This document shows, one piece after another, positions 51,330 to 59,985 of a stretch of 64,000 nt of DNA. This stretch comes from Candidatus Methanogranum gryphiswaldense (GTDB lineage: Archaea; Thermoplasmatota; Thermoplasmata; Methanomassiliicoccales; Methanomethylophilaceae): contig CP076745.1 in assembly GCA_019262145.1 (NCBI GenBank), positions 803,093 to 867,092 of the forward strand, written 5' to 3'. Under the pieces are notes generated by a model. It did not search any database. It was not told where the DNA came from and saw nothing but the letters and a program-made list of their open reading frames with translations. Position 1 is the stretch's first letter. Each line of letters opens with the position of its first letter. Both the position numbers and the translations under genes were made by a program.

Positions 51330-54286
51330 TGCAGTTCAAGGGTACATCGGTAGGATGTGTCATTCCTATTATTGTCGTAGGCATGTTCATCTTATCTTCT
51401 TTTGCAGTTTTAGCGTCCGGAGACGCAGCTCAATCAGATAATACTGAATTATTATTGGATGAGGGAAACGGAGATACCAATTGGATGGATCTCGTCTCAT
51501 CAAGCACATATGCTTCTACTATCGAAAACACACTTAACGATGCAGGATATATATGCACGATATCAAATTCGGTTATATCTGTTGAAGGAAAAACTTCAGA
51601 GATAATCGGTTCTAGCACCAGTTCGGGTGGAACATTCATTGTATCGGGAACTACCGGAATTACAGTTACATCATATTGGTTTGCATATATTTGGAATGAA
51701 GATACATTAGAATGGGAAACAATAACCGATCTATCTGAAAATTACAATTCCGAATATCTGGCAGTCGGATTTTATCCCGTTGGATATACTCCTGCAGAAA
51801 CTCCTGAAAATCCATCTTCTTGGACGTGCATTGCAGGGGATGCTGAGAATTCAGGTACACAAACCGCCAATCTATCTTCAGAAACAGGTACTATTGCCTG
51901 GTCCTACAAGAGCGTAGATGGTGTTACCGGAGTATATTCATCCACATTGGTTGCAGGAGGATTTGCCTTTGTTAAGTATGGTTATGCTTCTTCTTCGAAT
52001 GTTGTGGTCGTATGTTATGATCTTAATTCCGGAGAAGATGTTTGGGAATTCTGGTATAAATGCACATATTACGAGACTACAACAGATCTTGTGGTAGGCG
52101 ATTATCTATTTGTGCAATCTTCCAATGGACAGATCTATAAATTTAATTGGAAGGAAGGCCCAGGAGAAGACAACTCGAATGTCAAGACATTCAATGGAGA
52201 ATCTTGGGGCAGCAGTACAGCGATACCTGATGACACGGGAGCTGAATTGATAGGAGCATTTTACGGTGATGGCGCAGGTTCCATGGTATGCGATTCGGGA
52301 GCAATATATGTTGCATGTTCGAACGGAATGATCTACTGTTTCGATCTGGATCTGAATCTATTATGGTCTTACCAGACATCGGGGCATGGATATTACACTT
52401 CACCGACGGTATATGATGATTACGTCTCTATTGGTATGTATGATGGACATCTCTACATACTGAGTAAAACAACTGGCAGTCTAATTGTCGATGAGGTGGT
52501 TTACACCACTACCTACAAGGGCAGTGTTTATGGACAGGTCTCAGCACCATGTTTCTTGAAAGAAGGTGACAGTTACATCATCTTTGCATCATATAGTGAT
52601 GGAAGGGGAATGAGTTCTCAAACATTTGGGATCGTTGTATACGAATTCGATGGAAATGAACTTACTGAGATCTCTGATTACGTGGATGTTTTTGGCGGAG
52701 GGATATCAACATATCTAAGTCCTTATACCGATTCTAATTTTAATGGAATTTATTTTATGGCCGCTAACGGCCTCTATAAAATGGACACATCTGGGAACTA
52801 TGAGCTGCTTAACAGTACGTTCTCTGAATTGAAAAGGACCAAATCATCACTTGTCATTGTCAATGATGAATACATTTACATTGCGTGTTACAACGCCAAC
52901 TATGGAATGTATAAACTCGATATGAATGGAAAGATACTCGGCTCATTCCAATCCTCCTTTACTTCTTACTGTATGTGTCCTGTTACCGTGGTCGATGGAA
53001 TGTTCATATCCGGTAACGATGGCGGGGTTTTTGCTGTAAGTGGAGCATTTAACGAATATATACCACCGACAAATGATGACAAGATGGAATTATGGGAAAA
53101 GATTGCCATTGCCATTGCCATATTCTTGTTACTTATAGCTTTGATCTGGGCAGTTTTAAGATATGTAGTAAAATGGGAAAAACCATTTGCACATGTTAAA
53201 GGATCAATTTTACATTTCTTCTTCGGAGAAGATTATACACATAATACCCGGAACAAACATCGTCTTTGGGCGGTCATGCTAATAGGAATATCGCTGACAC
53301 TAGTTGCTGCCATAGCTTCATTATGCATAGGATCCAACACAACAATGTCGATCGGTGAAATGTTCAGTGCGTTGATATCTTCGATACAAAAAGGTGGACA
53401 CAACCTGACATATAATGAGATGTTGATATACAATTCAAGATTGCCCCGTATCCTGGCAGCAATTGGAGTCGGAATTGGTTTATCCGTTGCAGGTGCCATG
53501 TATCAGGCAATAATAAGGAATCCATTGGTGGACCCTTACATAATGGGTGTATCTGCTGGGGCAGGAACAGCGGCTATAGCGGTAATAGCATTCGATTTCA
53601 CATTCTTAGGATTTTTCAGTTCTCAAGATATATATCTGACCGCATTTGCCGCCATAATAGGCGGTCTTGTAGCATTTGCATTTACTATGATACTTGCAGA
53701 AAAAGCTGGCGGGACATCGATAAATTATGTATTGGCAGGAATAATCATAGGATTGGTCTTTTCTGCGATACAAACGCTTTTGATGATATTCGCTGGAGCT
53801 CATATATCTGGAGCTTTGACCTGGTTATACGGCTCTTTTGCATTGATAACATGGGACAAGGTCTGGTTGATATTGGTGCCTGCGATCACAATATCCTTGA
53901 TCCCATTGATCTGGGCCAAAGAATTCAATCTTGTGCTCTTGGGTGAAGAACAGGCCAAACAGATGGGATTGAATGTCAAAAGATTCAACAGAGTGATGCT
54001 TATAGCGGCGTCCGTGCTAACCTCTTTCTGTGTGGCCTTCGTCGGTATAATAGGTTTCGTAGGATTGGTTATACCGCATCTATGCCGTATGATACTGGGC
54101 GGGGATCACAGATTGGTACTTCCCGCATCTATGGCATTCGGCGGTGCTTTGATGATATTTGCAGATCTGCTGTCAAGAGTACTATTGGTAGGATATGAAC
54201 TTCCCGTAGGAGCGATAACCACCATAATCGGTGTGCCAGTATTCGCATATCTACTAGTAAAAAGAGGTAAGATGTATGATGGATGA
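51329..54286 (+). CDS. FecCD/BtuC permease fused to secreted DUF4430-like and beta-propeller domains
   Basis: A 985-residue chimera. After a signal anchor (about 9-30) comes a DUF4430-like domain (about 38-165: LLLDEGNGDTNWMD, TSYWFAYIWNEDTLEWET). A PQQ-type beta-propeller follows, about 170-580, with blades such as WTCIAGDAENSGTQTA, AIYVACSNGMIYCFDLDLNL and YVSIGMYDGHLYILS. A membrane helix (about 590-612) then leads into a complete FecCD permease (about 645-985: RLPRILAAIGVGIGLSVAGA). Ordinary permeases of this family have about 330 residues and no ectodomain. The permease part is duplicated downstream. Confidence 0.88.
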   Translation: MQFKGTSVGCVIPIIVVGMFILSSFAVLASGDAAQSDNTELLLDEGNGDTNWMDLVSSSTYASTIENTLNDAGYICTISNSVISVEGKTSEIIGSSTSSGGTFIVSGTTGITVTSYWFAYIWNEDTLEWETITDLSENYNSEYLAVGFYPVGYTPAETPENPSSWTCIAGDAENSGTQTANLSSETGTIAWSYKSVDGVTGVYSSTLVAGGFAFVKYGYASSSNVVVVCYDLNSGEDVWEFWYKCTYYETTTDLVVGDYLFVQSSNGQIYKFNWKEGPGEDNSNVKTFNGESWGSSTAIPDDTGAELIGAFYGDGAGSMVCDSGAIYVACSNGMIYCFDLDLNLLWSYQTSGHGYYTSPTVYDDYVSIGMYDGHLYILSKTTGSLIVDEVVYTTTYKGSVYGQVSAPCFLKEGDSYIIFASYSDGRGMSSQTFGIVVYEFDGNELTEISDYVDVFGGGISTYLSPYTDSNFNGIYFMAANGLYKMDTSGNYELLNSTFSELKRTKSSLVIVNDEYIYIACYNANYGMYKLDMNGKILGSFQSSFTSYCMCPVTVVDGMFISGNDGGVFAVSGAFNEYIPPTNDDKMELWEKIAIAIAIFLLLIALIWAVLRYVVKWEKPFAHVKGSILHFFFGEDYTHNTRNKHRLWAVMLIGISLTLVAAIASLCIGSNTTMSIGEMFSALISSIQKGGHNLTYNEMLIYNSRLPRILAAIGVGIGLSVAGAMYQAIIRNPLVDPYIMGVSAGAGTAAIAVIAFDFTFLGFFSSQDIYLTAFAAIIGGLVAFAFTMILAEKAGGTSINYVLAGIIIGLVFSAIQTLLMIFAGAHISGALTWLYGSFALITWDKVWLILVPAITISLIPLIWAKEFNLVLLGEEQAKQMGLNVKRFNRVMLIAASVLTSFCVAFVGIIGFVGLVIPHLCRMILGGDHRLVLPASMAFGGALMIFADLLSRVLLVGYELPVGAITTIIGVPVFAYLLVKRGKMYDG

Positions 54287-54475
54287 CGTCCAATCGTTAA
54301 AGATCAAAGGCCTTAACAAGGCATACGAATACAGATATCATACAGTAATGGAAGTTTCCTATTTCTTACAACTTGAGGAGATAGCGGAAGTTATTGAACC
54401 CAATGATTTTAGAAATGCCACAATTCCAAAATTTATAAGCAAGATATACGAACCTATGGGGGGAAGGGCCCTATG
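53111..54475 (+). repeat. Tandem duplication, copy 1 (permease + ATPase start)
   Basis: Copy 1 of a 1365-base unit covering the last membrane-plus-permease part of the fusion gene and the first 66 codons of an ATPase gene. All landmarks recur in copy 2 at exactly +1365: a 68-base identical block (53483-53550 = 54848-54915), GAACAGGCC (53948 versus 55313) and the ATPase start (54276 versus 55641). Confidence 0.85.
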
Positions 54476-54476
54476 A
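54276..54476 (+). pseudogene. Truncated, degenerate ABC ATPase fragment
   Basis: A 66-residue frame that aligns with the first 66 residues of the intact ATPase at 55641: KIKGLNKAYEYRYHTVMEVS versus EIKGLNKVYEDGYHAVKDVS. The Walker A region is destroyed (GPNGCGKTT has become EPNDFRNAT) and nothing beyond it remains. The frame is still open, starts with the same 11-base overlap with its permease, and its stop overlaps the next permease start (ATGA). It therefore cannot hydrolyse ATP and may persist only as a translational bridge. Confidence 0.82.
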
Positions 54477-55651
54477 TCTGGACATGGTTGATATTAGCAG
54501 TTATCTTTATCGTTATACTCTATGTCATATCATACATATTCAGGAAGAATTATTGGAACATTAAGGAAAGGTCATCAAAATGGTTCAATGGGGATTCAGA
54601 TTATCATTCTGATTCAAAGAGACGCCGTATAAAGATAATGATCTCTGTGGGGATTGTCGTTTTATTGGTTGCATTCATTGCGGCCCTATGTATTGGACCT
54701 ACAAAGATACTGTCTGTTCCAGATATGTTCTCCGCTCTGATATCAGCGATATCAAAAGGTGGACAAAATCTTACATCTGATGAGATGCTAGTATATGATT
54801 CCAGACTTCCACGCACCCTTGCTGCCATTGGCGTTGGGATCGGGCTGTCCGTTGCAGGTGCCATGTATCAGGCAATAATAAGGAATCCATTGGTGGACCC
54901 TTACATAATGGGTGTGTCTGCAGGAGCAGGAACAGCGGCCATAGCGGTAATAGCATTCGATTTCACATTCTTCGGATTATTTGCTCAACATTCGATATAC
55001 CTTACAGCATTCACAGCAATAGTAGGCGGTCTTGTAGCATTTGCATGCACCATGATACTTGCAGAAAAGGCTGGCGGAACCACAAACAGTTATGTCCTTT
55101 CTGGAGTCGTCATAGGAATGATATTCTCGGCCATACAAACAATAATGATGGTTTTTGCGGGAACACAGGTGACAAGTGCATTGCTATGGTTATTCGGATC
55201 GTTCTCCAACATAACCTGGAGTCAAGTATGGTTGATGATCATACCTATTTTGGTAATGTCAATAATTTGCTTCCGTTGGGCTAAAGAGTTCAATCTTGTT
55301 CTTCTGGGTGATGAACAGGCCAAACAGATGGGATTGAACGCCAAGAGATTCAACAGGGTCATGCTAATAGTGGCATCTGTACTGACCTCTTTCTGTGTGG
55401 CCTTCGTTGGTATAATAGGTTTCGTAGGATTGGTTATACCACATCTATGCCGTATGATACTGGGCGGAGACCACAGGCTGGTACTTCCCGCATCTATGGC
55501 ATTCGGTGGCGCATTAGTGGTATTCACGGATATTGTCTCCAGAACAATTCTTCCAGGTCAAGAATTACCAGTGGGCGCCATAACTACTCTTATAGGTATT
55601 CCAGTATTCGCTTATCTATTGATTAAAAGGGGGAAAATGTATGAAGGATGA
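54473..55651 (+). CDS. FecCD/BtuC-family ABC permease
   Basis: A 392-residue permease with one extra N-terminal helix (residues 2-22), a charged linker and a full FecCD domain from about 60 (RLPRTLAAIGVGIGLSVAGA, NPLVDPYIMGVSAGAGTA, GLVIPHLCRMILGGDHRLVL). The extra helix is homologous to the linker helix of the upstream fusion protein, showing that this gene arose from its 3' part. With the ATPase at 55641 it forms a BtuCD/FecCD-type importer; it may pair with the fusion permease as a heterodimer. It overlaps the ATPase gene by 11 bases. Confidence 0.92.
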   Translation: MIWTWLILAVIFIVILYVISYIFRKNYWNIKERSSKWFNGDSDYHSDSKRRRIKIMISVGIVVLLVAFIAALCIGPTKILSVPDMFSALISAISKGGQNLTSDEMLVYDSRLPRTLAAIGVGIGLSVAGAMYQAIIRNPLVDPYIMGVSAGAGTAAIAVIAFDFTFFGLFAQHSIYLTAFTAIVGGLVAFACTMILAEKAGGTTNSYVLSGVVIGMIFSAIQTIMMVFAGTQVTSALLWLFGSFSNITWSQVWLMIIPILVMSIICFRWAKEFNLVLLGDEQAKQMGLNAKRFNRVMLIVASVLTSFCVAFVGIIGFVGLVIPHLCRMILGGDHRLVLPASMAFGGALVVFTDIVSRTILPGQELPVGAITTLIGIPVFAYLLIKRGKMYEG

Positions 55652-55840
55652 TATCCCATTGTTAGAGATCAAAGGCCTGAACAAAGTATACGAAGACGGA
55701 TATCATGCCGTAAAGGATGTTTCCTATTCTTTACAACCTGGATTGATTGTAGGGCTAATAGGTCCGAATGGTTGTGGTAAAACAACGATGATGAAATGCA
55801 TTAACAGGATGCATAACCCTACATCTGGAGAGATCCTCAT
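54476..55840 (+). repeat. Tandem duplication, copy 2 (permease + ATPase start)
   Basis: Copy 2 of the 1365-base unit, starting at the junction where the ATPase remnant ends and the new permease start codon lies. Copy 2 keeps the intact ATPase. No net insertion or deletion separates the copies over the permease. Confidence 0.82.
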
Positions 55841-56447
55841 TGACGGTGAATCCGTACTGAACAAAACACCATCAGAAGTTGCGAAATTGGTTTCCAACGT
55901 ACCTGCGGAATTGAAGGCATCCTTCGGATTGACGGTCTTTGAAACTGTGATGCTTGGAAGATATCCACATCTTCAGAACATATGGTGGGAGACGCACGAG
56001 GACGAATCGATGGTGATCGATGCTCTCAAGAAATTCGGAGTGTATCATTTACAGAACCGTTCATTGAATATGCTCTCGTCGGGAGAAAGACAGAGAGTGC
56101 TCATCGCCAAGGCCTATGTACAAAATCCCAGACTGATGCTTGTGGACGAACCGACATCCCACCTAGATATGAAATATAAATTGGATGTCATGGAATACCT
56201 GAGAGCAATGGTAAAACAAGATATGACCGTTCTTGTAGCCGAACACGACATCTCCCTTATGGCCAGATACTGTGATCTTTGCATAATCATGAAGAAAGGA
56301 GAATTGGTCACAATTGGGAATCCCAAAGAAGTCATCACAGAAAAGTTAATGCAGGAAGTATACGAGGTAAGTGCTTCTGTCGGATTCGATCAGGATGGGG
56401 AACTTTTCGTATTACCAAAGAGGTATACAGGTAAACACAATCTTTGA
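55641..56447 (+). CDS. ABC importer ATPase (BtuD/FecE-like)
   Basis: A 268-residue ATPase of the cobamide/siderophore importer group. Walker A is GPNGCGKTT (about 42-50), the signature LSSGERQRV (about 148-156), Walker B LMLVDEPTSHLD (about 169-180), with the switch His in VAEHDISLM. It is the only intact ATPase of the cluster, so it must serve both the fused permease and the second permease. Substrate specificity, corrinoid or iron chelate, is not shown by this subunit. Confidence 0.93.
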   Translation: MKDDIPLLEIKGLNKVYEDGYHAVKDVSYSLQPGLIVGLIGPNGCGKTTMMKCINRMHNPTSGEILIDGESVLNKTPSEVAKLVSNVPAELKASFGLTVFETVMLGRYPHLQNIWWETHEDESMVIDALKKFGVYHLQNRSLNMLSSGERQRVLIAKAYVQNPRLMLVDEPTSHLDMKYKLDVMEYLRAMVKQDMTVLVAEHDISLMARYCDLCIIMKKGELVTIGNPKEVITEKLMQEVYEVSASVGFDQDGELFVLPKRYTGKHNL

Positions 56448-56456
56448 ACATTATTT

Positions 56457-57713
56457 TCAGTATATTATGTAAAAATATCCAACGCAGATCAGCAATGTTA
56501 TAAATGATACTGGCAATCCAATTTTTAATGCTTGCCAAAAATTCAATTTTATATCGTATTTCTCCGATTCCTCAGCCACTATGATATTAGCCGCTGCACC
56601 AATGAGCGTTGCATTACCGGCTAATGTTGAGGATGCGGCCAAAACAAGCCAGAACATCTCTTGAGATGGTATCATATTACCTATCAACATCACTGCTGGA
56701 ACATTACTGATAAGATTGGATAACACCGCTGAGAATGCAGCTATTCCGAGTATGCTTGGTGTTTCTCCTTCACCAAAACCAGGGAATAAAGATGCAATTT
56801 CATCTATCAGCCCAGTACTTACCACACCCCCCATCAATATGAAAAGACCTACAAAGAACAATATTATGGACCAATCTACACGTTTTACCATCCAAACCGC
56901 ATTGCCTATTCCCTTCGTAACTCCAGCAATTAGAGCAACGATCCCAGAGGCCAATGCAATAATGTATATGGGCAAACCTAACGGATCTGATAGCGCAAAC
57001 AATACTACTGTTATTGTGAGTAGACCGAGCATAAAGATCAATCTGGGTCTATCAATTTTAACAGTATCATCATTGTTTATTTCTTTGTATTTTACCTCTT
57101 CATTGATGTCCTTTTTAAAGAAGAAGATTATGATCAATATCGCGACTGTTAATGCAATAATGGCCAAAGGTATTGTTTTAATAGAAAATTCCAAAAAACC
57201 TATTCCAGCCTTTGTTGCGATATAAGCATTCTGCGGATTGCCTACTGCCGTTGCAACACTGCCAATATTTGAAGATATGAAAAGACCGACAAGATAAGGT
57301 ATCGGATTAGCTTTTAATGAACGACAACACTTTATTACAACTGGTGTCAATAGTAAAACGACAGCATCATTAAGCATTATAGCTGATAAAAATGCAGATA
57401 AAAGCATTAAAGATACTAGGAATTTTATATGAGAGGGATTACCTGCGATCAATTTATGAACGATTACCTCAAAGAATCCAGCAAGTTCAAGACCTGCAAC
57501 AAGCAACATCATTCCAAACAAAAGAAGAAGAAGTTCATAATTGATGTATAACGGAATATCACTAAAACTGACAAGACCCAGAACCAACATGGCCGCTCCG
57601 CCAATAAGAGCTATTCCTGCACGCCCGATCTTGGTGCCTGGTATCTTATGTATGGCAATCAATGCATATGTCACTAAAAACACTAGTAGGGCAAGCAGGC
57701 ATTCGATGGTCAT
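56457..57713 (-). CDS. SLC13/ArsB-NhaD-type anion or ion transporter
   Basis: A 418-residue membrane protein with about 11 helices. Landmarks of the ArsB/CitM-like ion transporter superfamily are LSAFLSAIMLNDAVVLLLTP (about 110-129), NIGSVATAVGNPQNAYIATK and, in the second half, LSNLISNVPAVMLIGNMIP. Substrates in the family range from arsenite to dicarboxylates and sodium/proton exchange; nothing here decides. GAGGG upstream supports the ATG at 57713 over one six codons earlier. It is divergent from the MarR operon. Confidence 0.85.
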   Translation of the reverse strand: MTIECLLALLVFLVTYALIAIHKIPGTKIGRAGIALIGGAAMLVLGLVSFSDIPLYINYELLLLLFGMMLLVAGLELAGFFEVIVHKLIAGNPSHIKFLVSLMLLSAFLSAIMLNDAVVLLLTPVVIKCCRSLKANPIPYLVGLFISSNIGSVATAVGNPQNAYIATKAGIGFLEFSIKTIPLAIIALTVAILIIIFFFKKDINEEVKYKEINNDDTVKIDRPRLIFMLGLLTITVVLFALSDPLGLPIYIIALASGIVALIAGVTKGIGNAVWMVKRVDWSIILFFVGLFILMGGVVSTGLIDEIASLFPGFGEGETPSILGIAAFSAVLSNLISNVPAVMLIGNMIPSQEMFWLVLAASSTLAGNATLIGAAANIIVAEESEKYDIKLNFWQALKIGLPVSFITLLICVGYFYIIY

Positions 57714-57787
57714 TCTACCCTCATTCAGCATTATCCCTTTATTAGTTTATCCCATGACTAAAAATATGAAAATGTGATTTTGGCAGT

Positions 57788-58234
57788 ATGCAGGTTCCTC
57801 CGAATATCCATGCGATGGTTGCGCCAAGAGCAATAAAGATGTACATCAACAAAAGGATGAATCAAAAAATGATTGGACTGGGACTTACTGCATCGACTGT
57901 ACCTTTTCTATTTGAATTAGAAAAAAATGAAGGCACAAGTCTTAAAGAAATCACGGCGCACCTGAGTGTTGATAAAGCACTCACAACGAGAACAATTAGA
58001 CAGTTAATAGACAAGGGATTTGCTGAAGATATAAGTGAAAATCACCGTTCGTGTAAGATCGTATTGACCTCCAAAGGTCGCGATACAGTCAAAGAAATAA
58101 ACACGTATGTTATTGACGTGCATAACGATGTCTTCACATACATCTCAGAAGAAGAATTCCGGACCATGATGATCGTCATGGAAAAGGTCTATCGTAGAAT
58201 TTGTGAAAAAGAAAAGGACCTCGAATCAAAATGA
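57788..58234 (+). CDS. MarR-family transcriptional regulator
   Basis: A 148-residue winged HTH regulator: GLTASTVPFLFELEKNEG (about 33-50), recognition helix region SVDKALTTRTIRQLIDKGFA (about 60-79) and the wing with CKIVLTSKGRDTV. It is the first gene of an operon with two ABC exporter half-transporters, the usual arrangement for a drug-responsive repressor controlling efflux. ACTAAAAATA about 27 bases upstream is a TATA candidate. The ATGA overlap with the next gene shows coupling. Confidence 0.9.
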   Translation: MQVPPNIHAMVAPRAIKMYINKRMNQKMIGLGLTASTVPFLFELEKNEGTSLKEITAHLSVDKALTTRTIRQLIDKGFAEDISENHRSCKIVLTSKGRDTVKEINTYVIDVHNDVFTYISEEEFRTMMIVMEKVYRRICEKEKDLESK

Positions 58235-59985
58235 TACTAAAATATCTGAAGGCCACTGAATGGTGTCTTGTAGCCATATGTGTATTTTTAATTTTCATAC
58301 AGGTATATTTTGATCTTGAAATACCCGCCTACATGTCATCTATCACCACAATAATATCGACTGGTGGTACTACAGACGAGGTCCTACATGAAGGACTTGG
58401 GATGATAGCATGTGCATTTGGAAGTTTGATTTCTGCCATAATCACAGTTTACATTGCTGCATACATCGCTGCATCCCTTTCCATGAGACTCCGTGAGTTA
58501 CAATTCAAAAATGTGCTTTCATACTCAACCAAAGAGATAAATAAATTTTCAATGGCAAGTCTGATAACTCGTTCAACAAATGATGTCAATCAGATCCAAC
58601 TTGTTGTTGCTCTAGGTCTGCAGGTAATGATCAAAGCACCTATATTGGCGGTATGGGCAATAATCAAGATAGCAAACAAAAGTTGGCAATGGAGTGCTGC
58701 TACAGCGGTTGCAATAATCGTTTTAATGTTGATCATCTCGATATTCATGATATTTGTAATACCTCGTTTCAAGAAAGTCCAATGGTTAACTGATAAACTT
58801 AACCGTGTAACGGGTGAGAACCTATCCGGTGTGAGGGTGGTACGCGCATACAACGCTGAGGATTATCAGGAAAATAAGTTTGATAAAGCAAACGAAGAAC
58901 TTACTTCCAACAATCTATTTACTGGTCATTCCATGGCCTTTTTGATTCCCAGTATGAGCTTGATAATGAGTTTGCTCTCGTTATCCGTATATTGGATCGG
59001 TGCGATCCTGATAAATAATCTTAATGGAGATTATTCGGCACAATTCGTTATATTCACCGATATGATCGTATTTTCATCATATGCTATGCAGATTGTAATG
59101 GCATTCATAATGACGGTCTTTGTCTTTATGTTCCTTCCTCGTGCGATGGTCGCATCTAAACGTATACAAGAGGTTATAAACACAGAATCTTCAATAAAAG
59201 GAGGCAACGTCACAGAAAGTCCTACTGGAATGGAAGGCGAAATAACATTCAAAAACGTGTCATTCAAATATGTGGATTCTGCAGACTATGTTTTAAAAGA
59301 TATAAATCTTCAAATAAAAAAGGGCGAAACTGTCGCATTCATCGGTTCTACAGGCAGTGGAAAAAGTACGATTCTGAATCTTGTACTACGTTTTTACGAT
59401 GTAACAGAAGGACAGATCTTGATCGACGGCGTGGATATCCGTGAGTATACATTAGAAACACTCCATAAAAAAATGGGATATGTTCCACAAAGAGCTGTTT
59501 TATTCACAGGTACAGTCGATTCTAATGTAAGGTATGGCGATAACTCGGACATTCGTACGGAAGAGGAAGTCAAAAGAGCCATAGCCATAGCTCAAGGAAA
59601 AGAATTTGTAGAAAAGATGAACGGACAATATCAAAGCGAGATCTCTCGTGGAGGTACCAACATATCAGGTGGACAGAAACAACGTCTTTCTATTGCACGT
59701 GCCATATGTAAAAAGCCTGAATTCTACTTATTCGATGATTCTTTCTCTGCTCTGGATTATAAAACGGATCGTGTTCTAAGAGATAATTTGAAAAAAGAAA
59801 CCAACGGCGTTACGAGTTTGATCGTGGCTCAAAGGATCGGCACAATAATGGAAGCCGATCAAATTGTGGTTCTTGATAACGGACACATAATCGGAGTAGG
59901 AAAACATAAGGACCTACTGCATAATTGTTCTGTTTATCACGATATTGCATCCTCACAACTTTCAGAGGAGGAATTGGGACTATGA
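58231..59985 (+). CDS. ABC multidrug exporter half-transporter A
   Basis: A 584-residue type IV exporter with six membrane helices (about 1-310) followed by a nucleotide-binding domain: Walker A GSTGSGKST (about 373-381), signature NISGGQKQRLSIARA, Walker B FYLFDDSFSALD. The residue after Walker B is Asp-Ser rather than the usual Glu, so this site may be the degenerate, non-catalytic one of a heterodimer with the next protein. Such pairs export lipids, drugs or peptides. Confidence 0.92.
   Translation: MILKYLKATEWCLVAICVFLIFIQVYFDLEIPAYMSSITTIISTGGTTDEVLHEGLGMIACAFGSLISAIITVYIAAYIAASLSMRLRELQFKNVLSYSTKEINKFSMASLITRSTNDVNQIQLVVALGLQVMIKAPILAVWAIIKIANKSWQWSAATAVAIIVLMLIISIFMIFVIPRFKKVQWLTDKLNRVTGENLSGVRVVRAYNAEDYQENKFDKANEELTSNNLFTGHSMAFLIPSMSLIMSLLSLSVYWIGAILINNLNGDYSAQFVIFTDMIVFSSYAMQIVMAFIMTVFVFMFLPRAMVASKRIQEVINTESSIKGGNVTESPTGMEGEITFKNVSFKYVDSADYVLKDINLQIKKGETVAFIGSTGSGKSTILNLVLRFYDVTEGQILIDGVDIREYTLETLHKKMGYVPQRAVLFTGTVDSNVRYGDNSDIRTEEEVKRAIAIAQGKEFVEKMNGQYQSEISRGGTNISGGQKQRLSIARAICKKPEFYLFDDSFSALDYKTDRVLRDNLKKETNGVTSLIVAQRIGTIMEADQIVVLDNGHIIGVGKHKDLLHNCSVYHDIASSQLSEEELGL

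Noticed and set aside
59925-59981. Earlier in-frame start for exporter subunit B
   Set aside because: The longer form would overlap subunit A by 61 bases, whereas ATG 59982 has a GAGGAGG site and an ATGA overlap.
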